Shown piece after piece: positions 9,207-22,740 of a stretch of DNA of 64,000 nucleotides (its first letter is position 1; every line of letters starts with the position of its first letter). The stretch spans positions 124,001 to 188,000 of the forward strand of contig NZ_WTYZ01000001.1 of NCBI RefSeq assembly GCF_009827455.1, given 5' to 3'. Under the pieces are notes generated by a model. It did not search any database, was not told where the DNA came from, and saw only the letters and a list, made by a program, of their open reading frames with translations. The position numbers were made by a program, and so were the translations under genes. The stretch is from Pontixanthobacter aestiaquae. GTDB taxonomy: Bacteria; Pseudomonadota; Alphaproteobacteria; Sphingomonadales; Sphingomonadaceae.

Positions 9207-9245
9207 CAAGAAAAACCCCGCCGAAGCCTGAGCTTCAGCGGGGTC
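9207..9245 (-). terminator. intrinsic terminator of rpoC
   Basis: Read on the minus strand, a stem CCCCGCTGAAGC / GCTTCGGCGGGG with a 4-nt loop (one mismatch) is followed by TTTTT. It lies about 25 nt after the rpoC stop, in the right place to end the rpoB-rpoC transcript. Confidence 0.85.
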
Positions 9246-9268
9246 TTCTGTTCGGTTAATCCCGAAGC

Positions 9269-13609
<4,341 letters not shown>

Positions 13610-13612
13610 AAC

Positions 13613-13861
13613 TTAATTCCCATTCGGGGTTTTATTTTCACCCTTCGCGACGTCACCTTTGCCATTTGTCATGGAATAAAGGCCAATCGCGAGAAAGAAC
13701 AATCCAATTGCAGCGACTAACAACCCAACCAATTCGAGGCTCTCGAATTTTGAGTGAGTGAGCAACACGCCACAAATCTGAAGAAGCATGCCGGCAAAGA
13801 GCACTTGGCGACCGTAAGTGGTGGTCACCTGCTCATTCAAATCTCTGCCGAAAAGCTTCAT
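13613..13861 (-). CDS. small two-span membrane protein between rpoB and rpoC
   Basis: An 82-residue protein with two hydrophobic helices, about residues 20-37 (VLFAGMLLQICGVLL) and 43-64 (LVGLLVAAIGLFFLAIGLY), a charged N-terminus and a polar Lys/Asn tail. It starts 3 nt after the rpoB stop, with GGAG overlapping the last rpoB codons, and its stop is 3 nt from the rpoC start, so all three genes are tightly packed and probably translationally coupled. I know no family for it. The packing, codon use and ribosome-binding site argue that it is real and not noise, although rpoB and rpoC are normally adjacent. Confidence 0.68.
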   Translation of the reverse strand: MKLFGRDLNEQVTTTYGRQVLFAGMLLQICGVLLTHSKFESLELVGLLVAAIGLFFLAIGLYSMTNGKGDVAKGENKTPNGN

Positions 13862-13864
13862 CGT

Positions 13865-16800
13865 TTACTCCGCTGCGATCTGCATGCCGTTGTCATCTTC
13901 GTCACCATCAGTGAGCGAGGAGAGTTCGACATTGAGACCCAGGCTGCGCATTTCCTTGACGAGAACGTTAAAGCTCTCCGGAATGCCCGCTTCGAAGGTG
14001 TCGTCACCTTTGACGATTGCTTCGTAGACCTTGGTCCGTCCGATCACGTCATCCGATTTCACGGTGAGCATTTCCTGCAGTGTATACGCTGCGCCGTAGG
14101 CCTGGAGTGCCCAGACCTCCATCTCACCGAAGCGCTGACCGCCGAACTGCGCCTTACCACCCAGCGGCTGCTGAGTGACGAGGCTGTAGGGGCCAATCGA
14201 ACGGGCGTGGATCTTGTCATCGACCAAGTGATGCAGTTTGAGCATGTAGATATAGCCCACAGTCACCTTACGGTCGAACGCGTCGCCGGTGCGGCCATCA
14301 TACAATGTCACCTGACCCGAACCGGGCAGATTAGCCCGCTCCAGCATCGTGGTCACATCGCCTTCAACCGCGCCATCGAACACTGGCGTACCCATCGGAA
14401 CGCCATTGGTCAGATTGCCCGCCAGCTCGACGATCTCTGCGGTAGAACGGGCATCGATCTCGCCGTGGTAATCATCGCCATAAGCATTCTTTAGACGGTC
14501 GATGACTGCTTCCGGCGGTTGTGCCTTGGCATAATCTTCCGCCGCATTCGGGTTGGCGCGCTTCCACTCTTCCAGAGCTTCAGTGACCTGATGTCCAAGA
14601 CCACGTGCGGCCATGCCGAGGTGGGTTTCGAAAATCTGCCCGACATTCATCCGCGAAGGCACACCCAGCGGGTTCAGAACGATATCGACCGGCGAACCGT
14701 CTTCGAGGAATGGCATGTCTTCTTGCGGAAGAATCCGCGAGATAACACCCTTGTTCCCGTGACGGCCGGCCATCTTGTCGCCCGGCTGCAGCTTGCGTTT
14801 CACCGCAACGAAGACTTTGACCATCTTCAGAACGCCCGGCATCAATTCGTCGCCGCGCTCGAGCTTTTCCTTACGATCTTCGAACTTGTCTTCGATGCCC
14901 TTGATGGAAGCATCATACTGGCTCTTGATCGCTTCGAGCTGCTGCTGGCGCGTGTCATCGGCAACTGCGAATTTGAACCATTCGTGCTTCTCGACCCCAT
15001 CCAGAACGGCTTCGTCGATCTTGCTGCCTTTCTTGATACCTTTCGGCGCGGCAGACGCGGTTTGACCGGTCAACATGTCCCGCAGACGGTTATAGGTCGC
15101 CCGGTTGAGAATGCTGCGTTCGTCGGCGCTATCCTTGCGCAGACGCTCGATCTCTTCCTGCTGGATCGCCCGCGTACGGTCATCGACTTCGATGCCGTGA
15201 CGGTTGAACACACGCACTTCTACGACCGTACCGGCAACACCGGGTGGCAGACGGAGCGAGGTATCGCGAACGTCGGAGGCTTTCTCACCGAAGATGGCGC
15301 GGAGGAGTTTTTCTTCCGGCGTCATCGGGCTTTCGCCCTTCGGTGTGATCTTACCCGCCAGGATATCGCCCGGATGCACTTCTGCACCGATATAGACGAT
15401 GCCCGCTTCGTCGAGATTGCGCAGAGCTTCCTCGCCGACATTCGGGATGTCGCGTGTGATATCTTCAGGGCCAAGTTTTGTATCGCGGGCCATGACTTCG
15501 AATTCCTCGATATGGATCGAGGTGAAGACGTCATCCTTCACGATACGCTCGGAGATCAGAATGGAATCTTCGTAATTGTAGCCATTCCAAGGCATAAAGG
15601 CGACGAGGCTGTTCTTGCCCAGCGCCAGTTCGCCCAGATCGGTCGACGGACCGTCAGCGATAATATCGCCTTGCTCGATCGTCTCACCCACTTTCACCAG
15701 CGGACGCTGGTTGATGCAGGTGTTCTGGTTGGAGCGCTGGAATTTCTGCAGCGTGTAAATATCGACGCCCGACTGGCCGGGTTCGACATCACCGATGGCA
15801 CGGATCACGATACGGGTCGCGTCGACTTGGTCGACGATACCGCCGCGAGTTGCCGAAATCGCAGCGCCGGAATCGCGGGCCACGGTTTCTTCCATCCCGG
15901 TACCGACAAACGGTGCTTCGGCTTTCACCAAAGGCACAGCTTGTCGCTGCATGTTCGATCCCATCAATGCGCGGTTTGCGTCATCGTTTTCCAGGAACGG
16001 AATGAGCGAGGCAGCAACCGAAACCAGCTGTTTGGGCGAGACGTCCATCAGCGTGATTTGATCGTTAGGCAGCATCACGAACTCGCCAGCCTGACGGGCC
16101 GAAACGAGGTCTTCGACGAACGTACCGTCGTCATTCAGCGCAGCGGATGCCTGCGCTACCGCATGCTTTTGCTCTTCCATCGCCGACAGATAATTCACTT
16201 CGCCGGTTACCTTGCCGTCTTTAACAGCGCGGTATGGTGTTTCGATGAAGCCATATTTGTTGACGCGGCTGAACGATGCGAGGCTGTTAATCAGACCAAT
16301 GTTCGGGCCTTCCGGCGTTTCAATCGGGCAGATACGGCCATAATGGGTCGGGTGAACGTCGCGGACTTCAAAGCCGGCGCGCTCACGCGTCAGACCGCCG
16401 GGGCCGAGAGCCGAAACTCGGCGCTTATGCGTCACTTCGGAAAGCGGGTTCGTTTGGTCCATAAACTGCGACAGCTGTGACGAACCGAAGAATTCACGAA
16501 CAGCAGCGACAGCTGGTTTCGCGTTGATCAGATCGTTCGGCATCACAGTCGACACATCGACCGAGCTCATGCGTTCTTTAACGGCACGCTCCATACGAAG
16601 CAGACCGACGCGGTACTGGTTCTCCAGCAGCTCACCAACCGAACGAACACGGCGGTTACCGAGGTTATCGATATCATCGACCTCGCCCTTGCCGTCTTTC
16701 AGATCGACCATTTCCTTCACAACCGCGAGGATGTCTTCCTTGCGCAGCGTCGTCACAGTGTCTTCAGCGTCCAGTTCGAGACGCATGTTAAGTTTCACGC

Positions 16801-18067
16801 GGCCAACAGCCGACAGGTCATAACGGTCGCCGTCGAAGAACAGGCCTTCGAACAGCGCTTCCGCTGTCTCCTTGGTTGGCGGCTCACCCGGGCGCATGAC
16901 TTTGTAAATCGCTTCGAGCCCTTCGTCGCGATTTTCAGCCTTGTCGACTGCCAGAGTGTTGCGGATCCACGGACCGGTGTTGATTTCATCGATGTCGAGC
17001 AGCTCAAGGCGGTCGATGCCAGCGGCGTCGAGCACTTCAAGATTTTCGGCAGAAACTTCGTCACCGGCTTCGATGTAGATGCGGCCGGTTTTCTCGTCGA
17101 TCAGGTCGCGCGCGGCGTAGCGGGCAAAGACTTCCTCGGTCGGGATCAGCAGATCCTTGAGGCCGTCCTTGGCGGCTTTATTGGCAGCACGCGGGCTGAT
17201 TTTCTGGTTGGCAGGGAAGATTTCTTCGCCGGTTTTGGCATCGACCAGTGCGAAGGCAGGCTTGGCATTGCGCCATGCTTCAGGGTCGAACGGCATTTTC
17301 CAGCCGTCTCCCTTTTTGCCCGATACGCGCTCCCACGTGACAGTGTCGTAGAAGTGGTCGAGAATGCCTTCGTGATCGAGGCCTAGCGCGAATAGCAGGC
17401 TGGTGACCGGCAGCTTACGCTTACGGTCGATCCGGACATTGACGATGTCTTTGGCGTCGAATTCGAAATCGAGCCACGAACCGCGGTAAGGAATAACGCG
17501 CGCAGCGAACAGCAGCTTGCCCGAAGAGTGGGTTTTGCCGCGGTCATGGTCAAACAATACACCCGGCGAACGGTGCATCTGAGAGACAATAACGCGCTCT
17601 GTGCCATTGATGATGAACGTACCGTTCCCGGTCATCAGCGGCATGTCGCCCATATAAACGTCCTGCTCTTTAATATCGAGCACGGAGCGGGTTTCGGTTT
17701 CCTGATCGACTTCAAACACGATCAGACGCAGCGTCACTTTCATCGGCGCGGCGTATGTGATGCCGCGCTGGCGGCATTCGGTGGTGTCGTATTTTGGCGG
17801 CTCAAGTTCGTAATTCACGAAATCCAGCTCGGCAGTGCCGGCGAAATCGCGAATCGGGAATACGCTGCGCAGCGTCTTTTCGAGGCCCGAAACATAATCG
17901 ATTGATGGGTCAGAGCGGAGGAACTGTTCGTAGCTCTCGCGCTGAACCTCGATCAGGTTCGGCATCTTGGTGACTTCGTGAATGTCACCGAAGATCTTAC
18001 GGATACGCTTTTTCGCAGTACCGGTGTTTGCACCCGACTTGCGGATGGGTTTTGCCTTGGTCGCCAT
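13865..18067 (-). CDS. rpoB: DNA-directed RNA polymerase subunit beta
   Basis: Core RNA polymerase subunit, 1400 residues. The rifampicin region reads [23 protein letters not shown], with unmodified residues at the classical resistance positions. Further blocks include [27 protein letters not shown], and the C-terminal clamp [24 protein letters not shown]. The length matches alphaproteobacterial RpoB with its lineage-specific insertions. It reads away from rplJ-rplL, which lie on the other strand 3.5 kb upstream, so it must have its own promoter in the 390 nt before it. Confidence 0.98.
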   Translation of the reverse strand: MATKAKPIRKSGANTGTAKKRIRKIFGDIHEVTKMPNLIEVQRESYEQFLRSDPSIDYVSGLEKTLRSVFPIRDFAGTAELDFVNYELEPPKYDTTECRQRGITYAAPMKVTLRLIVFEVDQETETRSVLDIKEQDVYMGDMPLMTGNGTFIINGTERVIVSQMHRSPGVLFDHDRGKTHSSGKLLFAARVIPYRGSWLDFEFDAKDIVNVRIDRKRKLPVTSLLFALGLDHEGILDHFYDTVTWERVSGKKGDGWKMPFDPEAWRNAKPAFALVDAKTGEEIFPANQKISPRAANKAAKDGLKDLLIPTEEVFARYAARDLIDEKTGRIYIEAGDEVSAENLEVLDAAGIDRLELLDIDEINTGPWIRNTLAVDKAENRDEGLEAIYKVMRPGEPPTKETAEALFEGLFFDGDRYDLSAVGRVKLNMRLELDAEDTVTTLRKEDILAVVKEMVDLKDGKGEVDDIDNLGNRRVRSVGELLENQYRVGLLRMERAVKERMSSVDVSTVMPNDLINAKPAVAAVREFFGSSQLSQFMDQTNPLSEVTHKRRVSALGPGGLTRERAGFEVRDVHPTHYGRICPIETPEGPNIGLINSLASFSRVNKYGFIETPYRAVKDGKVTGEVNYLSAMEEQKHAVAQASAALNDDGTFVEDLVSARQAGEFVMLPNDQITLMDVSPKQLVSVAASLIPFLENDDANRALMGSNMQRQAVPLVKAEAPFVGTGMEETVARDSGAAISATRGGIVDQVDATRIVIRAIGDVEPGQSGVDIYTLQKFQRSNQNTCINQRPLVKVGETIEQGDIIADGPSTDLGELALGKNSLVAFMPWNGYNYEDSILISERIVKDDVFTSIHIEEFEVMARDTKLGPEDITRDIPNVGEEALRNLDEAGIVYIGAEVHPGDILAGKITPKGESPMTPEEKLLRAIFGEKASDVRDTSLRLPPGVAGTVVEVRVFNRHGIEVDDRTRAIQQEEIERLRKDSADERSILNRATYNRLRDMLTGQTASAAPKGIKKGSKIDEAVLDGVEKHEWFKFAVADDTRQQQLEAIKSQYDASIKGIEDKFEDRKEKLERGDELMPGVLKMVKVFVAVKRKLQPGDKMAGRHGNKGVISRILPQEDMPFLEDGSPVDIVLNPLGVPSRMNVGQIFETHLGMAARGLGHQVTEALEEWKRANPNAAEDYAKAQPPEAVIDRLKNAYGDDYHGEIDARSTAEIVELAGNLTNGVPMGTPVFDGAVEGDVTTMLERANLPGSGQVTLYDGRTGDAFDRKVTVGYIYMLKLHHLVDDKIHARSIGPYSLVTQQPLGGKAQFGGQRFGEMEVWALQAYGAAYTLQEMLTVKSDDVIGRTKVYEAIVKGDDTFEAGIPESFNVLVKEMRSLGLNVELSSLTDGDEDDNGMQIAAE

Positions 18068-18457
18068 GGAGGGTATTTGCCTCTTATAATAAGACCGACG
18101 TTACGCGTTGTCGGTGCATTCAAATGTGTCTGCGCGGAAACACGCCACAACCCTTGACCCTTAGGTCATGGCCTTACGGCCAAACGCAAAAAGGCCGCAG
18201 CGAATCGCACCCGTTTTTAGGTGCTGCTGCAGCTTCACAAGCGTCGCGGGCTATGGAAAGCCACTTCCGTTCTTGGACTGACCACCGCGCAATGGCCTGT
18301 CTCGCTCGAAGTAGCGGTTGACGGCCATATAGGAATGCGGCCCTCGCGTGTCAAACGAGAACGGGCCACAACGGTTGTAGCTCGCTTCCACCACTAATTG
18401 ACCCTTTCCCTCAATCGCGATAGCGCCCGCTTGCTTAACAGAGGGATTGGCAAAGAG
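18068..18457. promoter_or_regulatory. divergent intergenic region with rpoB promoter
   Basis: About 390 nt separate rpoB from the methyltransferase gene. On the minus strand a TATTAT-like element sits about 20 nt before the rpoB start region, with AT-rich DNA upstream, a plausible promoter. A perfect inverted repeat TGGCCTTACGGCCA is at 18169-18183. A 71-codon minus-strand frame (18251-18466) has no convincing ribosome-binding site or similarity and overlaps the neighbouring gene's start, so I do not call it a gene. Nothing else is recognised. Confidence 0.4.
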
Positions 18458-19489
18458 ATGATGCAATCAGGTAAGTCTATATTCGACGATCCGGCGGTGT
18501 TTCTCGGCATGGCTATGTCCCTAAAAGAAAGTGGATCAGCAGATCAGGCGGTCAAAATGGCGAAGGCCGCTCTGGCGGAGCGACCGGATGACGCTGAATT
18601 GAACGCTGTCGCCCGCACTATTCTGTCGGACGGGGTCCACACCTATCATCAGGTGATGCTGGCCGATATTCCGCGCAATGTTGCTTATCGCGAAGCGATC
18701 GACCGCTTCTCCGAAGGCAAGACTATCCTCGATATCGGAACCGGAACCGGTCTGCTCGCGATGATGGCGGTCCGCGCAGGCGCGAAGCATGTCTATGCGT
18801 GCGATCGCAATGCGACCAAAGCCGACCTCGCGCGCGACATTATCGCGGCCAACGGCATGTCGGACAAGATTACGGTCATAAACAAGATGTCGCTCGATCT
18901 GGACCGCGACGCGGATCTGGGTGGCGGTGTCGATATGGTAATCTCGGAATTGTTCTCCGCCAATGTTGTCGGCGAGACGCTGATGCAGGCGCTCGCCCAT
19001 GCAGCAGAAGAGCTGACCAATCCCGGCGCGACGTTCCTCCCCGAACGCTGCGCAATCATGGGCGCGCTTGCCGAATGCAAGGCACGCCCCGATGTGACCG
19101 ATGTCGAAGGTTTCGACCTGTCGCTGCTCAATGAACGCCTCAAGAAAGACACGATGGTCAGTGTCCCGCGGGGCGACAAGTTTCAGCGCGGCCCCGGCGT
19201 GTCACTCTATGATTGTGTATTCGAACCCGACAAACCCGCGCCCGATTCAGATAAGAAGTTCACTACGCTGACTTCCGATGGCGGAACGGTGAATGGCGTG
19301 ATGCAATGGCTGCGGATCGAGTTTGCCGACGATATTATCTACGAAAACATGCCAGGCGGCGATCCGCTGTGCCATTGGGGCATCCGATTCGAACCCTTCG
19401 CCAAACCACTCGAAACCAAAAAGGGCGAGCGGATCAAAGTCGGCTGCATGCACGCCAATGGCGAGTTGGTAATATGGGGCAACAGTTGA
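18458..19489 (+). CDS. PRMT-like class I methyltransferase
   Basis: A 343-residue SAM-dependent methyltransferase resembling protein arginine methyltransferases (PRMT7-type). It has TILDIGTGTGLLAM (motif I) near residue 87, YACDRN (acidic end of beta 2), and VDMVISELFSANVVGE near 160-175, which fits the PRMT double-E loop with two glutamates. The segment YHQVMLADIPRNVAYREAI before motif I also resembles PRMTs. A short helical N-terminus precedes this. The start is uncertain: two ATGs at 18458/18461 follow AAAGAG, and a TTG at 18398 is also in frame. The target is unknown; the position next to RNA polymerase and ribosomal genes makes a translation or transcription protein an attractive guess only. 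Confidence 0.72.
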   Translation: MMQSGKSIFDDPAVFLGMAMSLKESGSADQAVKMAKAALAERPDDAELNAVARTILSDGVHTYHQVMLADIPRNVAYREAIDRFSEGKTILDIGTGTGLLAMMAVRAGAKHVYACDRNATKADLARDIIAANGMSDKITVINKMSLDLDRDADLGGGVDMVISELFSANVVGETLMQALAHAAEELTNPGATFLPERCAIMGALAECKARPDVTDVEGFDLSLLNERLKKDTMVSVPRGDKFQRGPGVSLYDCVFEPDKPAPDSDKKFTTLTSDGGTVNGVMQWLRIEFADDIIYENMPGGDPLCHWGIRFEPFAKPLETKKGERIKVGCMHANGELVIWGNS

Positions 19490-19509
19490 CCGCCACCCCG
19501 GTCACATCA

Positions 19510-19600
19510 CGAAAAACGATGTGTCACATATTGTTTTTCGATATTATTGATTGACAATAAACCGACTCGGCCTTATTGATTTTCGATATCAAGCATATTG
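19510..19600 (+). promoter_or_regulatory. promoter and operator-like repeats of the DUF2975 operon
   Basis: TTGACA at 19551-19556 is a full -35 match; TATTGA 16 nt later is a fair -10. The element TTTTCGATAT occurs twice, at 19535-19544 and 19580-19589, flanking this promoter on both sides. An inverted repeat CGAAAAAC (19510-19517) / GTTTTTCG (19533-19540) lies just upstream and could also form the end of the methyltransferase transcript. Two identical boxes around a promoter that drives an HTH gene suggest autoregulation by that HTH protein; this is inference. Confidence 0.5.
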
Positions 19601-19611
19601 GAGATCAACAA

Positions 19612-19740
19612 ATGACACGTTTCTATCAAAATTCCGCCGCGGCCGTCGCCGCTATCGCAATTGTCGCTATCACATGGGTGCCGGTCATCAACGTGCCGAC
19701 AGCCGAAGCTGCAACTCTGATCGTACCAGCCTTGGTTTGA
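19612..19740 (+). CDS. 42-residue hydrophobic micropeptide
   Basis: A short open frame beginning MTRFYQNSAAAVAAIAIV, with one hydrophobic segment (about residues 8-24) and a C-terminal part rich in Val/Pro/Ala. GGAG lies 9 nt before the ATG, and the next gene begins 25 nt after the stop, in the same operon as DUF2975. Small proteins of this shape (charged start, Ala-rich helix, Val-Pro tail) are seen upstream of membrane genes in sphingomonads, from memory. It could be a signal-peptide-like secreted peptide or a single-span membrane peptide. Function unknown. Confidence 0.6.
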   Translation: MTRFYQNSAAAVAAIAIVAITWVPVINVPTAEAATLIVPALV

Positions 19741-19765
19741 TCAGACGCGGGACAGGAGAACATTC

Positions 19766-20302
19766 ATGACCACACAAACACGCGATCCGTTATTGGCCGC
19801 AGGGCGTATCATTATCCTGCTCGCACAAGGGCTGTTTGCACTTGGCGCCGCCGCGCTGACCATAGGCTTCCCGATCGTCCTTTTCATGCAGGGTCAATTC
19901 ACCGAGGAATTACAAGCCGAAATCGGCAATCCGGAACTGGTGTTTCCGACATCAGCGATCCTCGGCCTGATGCTGCTTGCGCTCATCGTCGTGATTATGG
20001 CATTTTTCTTCCTCAACAAGATGCGCCTGATAATCGACACCGTTGCTGACGGTGACCCGTTTGTGCCGGATAATTCCGAGCGCTTGACAGCAATGGCGTG
20101 GCTGATGCTGGCGATCCAAATTCTCGCAATTCCCGCAGCAGGCCTCGCTCTCTACATCACCAAAGTGCTCGAAGATGCGAACGCAACTATAGACGCCGGG
20201 ATTGATTTGAACGGCGTTATCATGGTCGTCGTCCTCTTCATCCTCGCTCGTGTGTTCCGCCACGGAACCGCGATGCGCGAAGATTTGGAAGGAACCGTCT
20301 GA
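19766..20302 (+). CDS. DUF2975 family membrane protein
   Basis: A 178-residue integral membrane protein with four predicted spans (near residues 12-35, 57-80, 105-130 and 143-163). The loop ADGDPFVPDNSERLTAMAW is the signature of DUF2975, a family nearly always paired with a short YozG-like HTH regulator. That partner follows immediately: this gene's TGA overlaps the next ATG by one base (TGATG), so translation is coupled. AGGAG precedes the start. The molecular role of the family is unknown. Confidence 0.85.
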   Translation: MTTQTRDPLLAAGRIIILLAQGLFALGAAALTIGFPIVLFMQGQFTEELQAEIGNPELVFPTSAILGLMLLALIVVIMAFFFLNKMRLIIDTVADGDPFVPDNSERLTAMAWLMLAIQILAIPAAGLALYITKVLEDANATIDAGIDLNGVIMVVVLFILARVFRHGTAMREDLEGTV

Positions 20303-20535
20303 TGCCTCCTTCCAACAGCAACGACTCCACAAACGGGAGCATTACCGTGAAACTCGATGACCTTCTCCACGACCGCCGCATGACCCTGACCGAACTGGCC
20401 GAGCGGGTCGGACTGACCCTCGCCAATCTGTCGATCCTCAAAACCGGCAAAGCCAAAGCAATCCGGTTCAGCACGCTCGAAGCCCTTTGCCGCGAGCTTG
20501 ACTGCCAGCCGGGAGATTTGCTGGCCTATGATTGA
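20302..20535 (+). CDS. YozG-like Cro/CI-family HTH regulator
   Basis: A 77-residue DNA-binding protein. The helix-turn-helix runs LTELAERVGLTLANLSILKTGKA, followed by IRFSTLEALCRELDCQPGDLL, the standard ending of the short Xre/YozG family. A non-conserved, polar N-terminal tail of about 15 residues precedes it; the true start could be an internal GTG at VKLDDLL, which is where the family usually begins. Coupled to the DUF2975 gene. Probably controls its own operon through the paired boxes upstream. Confidence 0.85.
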   Translation: MPPSNSNDSTNGSITVKLDDLLHDRRMTLTELAERVGLTLANLSILKTGKAKAIRFSTLEALCRELDCQPGDLLAYD

Positions 20536-20594
20536 ATTTCGGAACCGATGCGCTCCTGAGCGATTGGGTCATCGAGTCAACAGGAGAAACTACT

Positions 20595-20816
20595 ATGAAT
20601 AAATACGCATTTATCGCCTTGCCAGCCGCTCTCGCACTGAGCGCATGCGGTGGCACAGACGCCCCTGCAGTCGAAGAGGCAGGCGATCGCATGGACGAAC
20701 AAGCCGAAGCCATGGAAGAAAAAGCTGACGAACTCGAAGACGCTGGCATGGAAGCGCAAGCGGAAGCCACGGAAGAACAAGCTGAAGTGCTGGAAGACAA
20801 AGCCGACGAAATGTAA
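20595..20816 (+). CDS. small acidic coiled-coil lipoprotein A
   Basis: A 73-residue precursor with lipobox ALSAC (Cys18-type) and a mature chain made almost wholly of Glu, Ala, Asp and Lys with repeats such as EEKADELEDAG and EEQAEVLEDKADE. This predicts one long alpha helix or coiled coil attached to a membrane by its lipid, like Lpp-type or entericidin-like proteins. AGGAG lies 9 nt before the start. The next gene encodes a similar protein, and both end in their own hairpin terminator. Confidence 0.7.
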   Translation: MNKYAFIALPAALALSACGGTDAPAVEEAGDRMDEQAEAMEEKADELEDAGMEAQAEATEEQAEVLEDKADEM

Positions 20817-20838
20817 CTCACGTGGTTCATTAGAGATT

Positions 20839-20870
20839 GGGCCTGTCGCTTGCGGCAGGCCTTTTCTTTT
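20839..20870 (+). terminator. intrinsic terminator after lipoprotein A
   Basis: GGCCTGTCGC...GCGGCAGGCC forms a GC-rich hairpin followed directly by TTTTCTTTT. It lies about 25 nt after the lipoprotein stop. Confidence 0.8.
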
Positions 20871-20930
20871 GGTGCCGGGAACGATCGGGTCACCAGTTTG
20901 TTGTATCATCAAATAACAGGAGGAATTTTT

Positions 20931-21206
20931 ATGAAAAAGCTAGCACTTATCGCACTTCCCGCAGCATTTGCCCTGACCGCATGTGACGGCCCAGCCGAAG
21001 AAGCAGGGGAGCAACAGGACGATATTACCGAAGCAGCGGGTGATATGATCGACGAACAAGCTGACGTCGCAGAGGCACATTCGGAACTTGCTGAAGAAAA
21101 AGCCGAGGCTGCGACTGACAGTGTCGAGAAAGCAGAACTGGAACAGCACGCGCAAGAGCTCGAACAAAAAGCGGACGCGTTGGAAGAAAAAGCTGACGGA
21201 ATGTAA
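20931..21206 (+). CDS. small acidic coiled-coil lipoprotein B
   Basis: A 91-residue precursor starting MKKLALIALPAAFALTAC, a textbook lipoprotein signal. The mature part repeats helical heptad-like units (EEKAEAATDSVEKAELEQ, AQELEQKADALEEKADGM) and shares its signal (IALPAA.AL.AC) and C-terminal EEKAD/EDKAD end with lipoprotein A. AGGAGG is 9 nt upstream. The A/B pair looks like a duplication that also copied the terminator. Probably an envelope-anchored coiled-coil; function unknown. Confidence 0.72.
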   Translation: MKKLALIALPAAFALTACDGPAEEAGEQQDDITEAAGDMIDEQADVAEAHSELAEEKAEAATDSVEKAELEQHAQELEQKADALEEKADGM

Positions 21207-21231
21207 TCGCGCACCGCTTGATTACAGCGAG

Positions 21232-21266
21232 AGGCCTGCCGCGAGAGCGGCGGGCCTTTTCGTTTT
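21232..21266 (+). terminator. intrinsic terminator after lipoprotein B
   Basis: GGCCTGCCGC / GCGGCGGGCC around a GAGA loop, followed by TTTTCGTTTT. It closely resembles the terminator after lipoprotein A. Confidence 0.8.
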
Positions 21267-21584
21267 CTGGCGGCACATGGCGGCGCCTCAAAGGTTGACT
21301 CCTGATGCGCTTGCGCTATTGGCCCATTCGTTCGCTGGGCTGACGGGTCCAGTGAACATCCGTCCAAGACAGTTGGTGACCGGAATATGCCGGTCTTAAT
21401 TTCCAGCCTAGACGGGGATTAGAGATTTTCACGAAAGCCAATTGGCCTTCGTATCGCGGATCGCTTTTACAGCACCGCATCCTCCTTCCCCATCAATGGA
21501 CTCGCCCGTGATGCCTCTGGTGTCATGGTCAATGTAGCCGGTTACCGGGCATATTGCTTGGTGACCATAGTGAAGGAGTAAGAC
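21267..21584 (+). promoter_or_regulatory. rplJ promoter and leader region
   Basis: About 320 nt without a coding frame. TTGACT at 21294 is a possible -35. The long GC-rich stretch before rplJ contains self-complementary pieces such as TGACCGG...CCGGTC (21375-21396) and GGTTACCGGGCA near 21541. A long structured leader is expected because L10 autogenously represses its own mRNA in proteobacteria. I cannot assign the L10-binding kink-turn with certainty. Confidence 0.4.
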
Positions 21585-22100
21585 ATGGATCGTTCGCAAA
21601 AATCCGACGCGGTCGCTGGTCTTAACGCAACTTTCAACGAGAGCGGCGTGGTCGTTGTGACCCGCAATCTCGGCCTGACGGTGGCTCAGTCCACTGAACT
21701 GCGCGGAAAAATGCGTGAAGCCGGTGCATCGTACAAGGTTGCGAAAAACCGTCTTGCCAATCTCGCCCTGAAAGACACGGATTACGAAGGCCTGAGCGAA
21801 TTGCTCACCGGCCCGACTGCTCTGGCAACATCAAGCGACCCTGTCGCTGCTGCCAAAGCTGCCGTGGAATTCGCCAAGACGAACGACAAGCTCGAAATCG
21901 TTGGCGGATCGATGGGCGGTCAGATGCTTGATGAAGCTGGCGTAAAGGCACTTGCCTCCATGCCAAGCCTTGACGAGCTTCGCGGCACGATTGTTGGCCT
22001 TGTTAACGCACCAGCGACGAAAATCGCCCAGGTCGTCAACGCACCCGCCAACAAGCTTGCTCGCGTCTTCGGTGCCTATGGCGCCAAAGAAGCGGCGTAA
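21585..22100 (+). CDS. rplJ: 50S ribosomal protein L10
   Basis: A 171-residue stalk-base protein that binds 23S rRNA and carries L7/L12 dimers. It opens [17 protein letters not shown] and has the conserved [19 protein letters not shown] and LTGPTALA. The C-terminal helix that binds L12 runs to KEAA. GAAGGAG precedes the ATG. rplL follows after 83 nt. It is unusual that rplK-rplA do not precede it here and rpoB does not follow it. Confidence 0.97.
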   Translation: MDRSQKSDAVAGLNATFNESGVVVVTRNLGLTVAQSTELRGKMREAGASYKVAKNRLANLALKDTDYEGLSELLTGPTALATSSDPVAAAKAAVEFAKTNDKLEIVGGSMGGQMLDEAGVKALASMPSLDELRGTIVGLVNAPATKIAQVVNAPANKLARVFGAYGAKEAA

Positions 22101-22183
22101 GCGGTTTTTTGAATTGAACATTCTGGGGCGAATTTGCCCCGCCCGATTGCAAAGTCGGGGTCATATTTTTGGAGTATTAAGTC

Positions 22184-22558
22184 ATGGCCGATATCGCCAA
22201 GCTTGTTGAAGAACTATCAAAACTGACTGTCCTCGAGGCAGCTGAACTCGCCAAGGCACTGGAAGAAGAGTGGGGCGTTAGCGCCGCTGCTGCAGTTGCT
22301 GTTGCTGGTCCTGCCGCTGGCGGCGCTGCTGAAGCCGTTGAAGAGAAAGACGAATTCGACGTCGTTCTGACCGGTGACGGTGGCAAGAAAATCCAAGTGA
22401 TCAAAGAAGTCCGCGCCATCACTGGCCTGGGTCTGACTGAAGCGAAGGGCCTCGTCGAGAGCGCTCCTAAGCCGATCAAAGAAGGCGTCAACAAAGCTGA
22501 AGCCGAAGAAATCAAAGGCAAGATCGAAGCAGCCGGCGGTACTGTCGAACTCAAGTAA
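22184..22558 (+). CDS. rplL: 50S ribosomal protein L7/L12
   Basis: A 124-residue acidic stalk protein. The N-terminal dimerisation domain ([26 protein letters not shown]), the Ala-rich hinge ([17 protein letters not shown]) and the C-terminal factor-binding domain ([24 protein letters not shown]...GGTVELK) are complete. GGAG is 10 nt before the ATG. It is followed by an intrinsic terminator, so rplJL form a closed two-gene operon instead of running on into rpoB. Confidence 0.98.
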   Translation: MADIAKLVEELSKLTVLEAAELAKALEEEWGVSAAAAVAVAGPAAGGAAEAVEEKDEFDVVLTGDGGKKIQVIKEVRAITGLGLTEAKGLVESAPKPIKEGVNKAEAEEIKGKIEAAGGTVELK

Positions 22559-22639
22559 TTGGGTAAGACAGGCTGCTTGAGCACGCTCAAGCGATTCTGT
22601 TACAAGTTTTACAGGTGTCTTGAAGCGCCTGTAGATGGA

Positions 22640-22674
22640 AGGGCGGTGCCGCAAGGTGCCGCCCTTTTCTGTTT
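22640..22674 (+). terminator. intrinsic terminator of rplJL
   Basis: GGGCGG...CCGCCC hairpin followed by TTTTCTGTTT, about 80 nt after the rplL stop. The hairpin sequence is almost identical to the minus-strand one at 43859-43893. Confidence 0.85.
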
Positions 22675-22740
22675 ACTCTTGGCATCCGGTTAAATCTGGG
22701 TCAGCACAGCGTCACCAAGATTTTAAAGGATCGCTTCGAC

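Noticed and set aside
18251..18466. 71-codon minus-strand frame between rpoB and the methyltransferase gene
   Set aside because: No signal, family motif or ribosome-binding site, and it overlaps the methyltransferase start; could be a remnant but not supportable.
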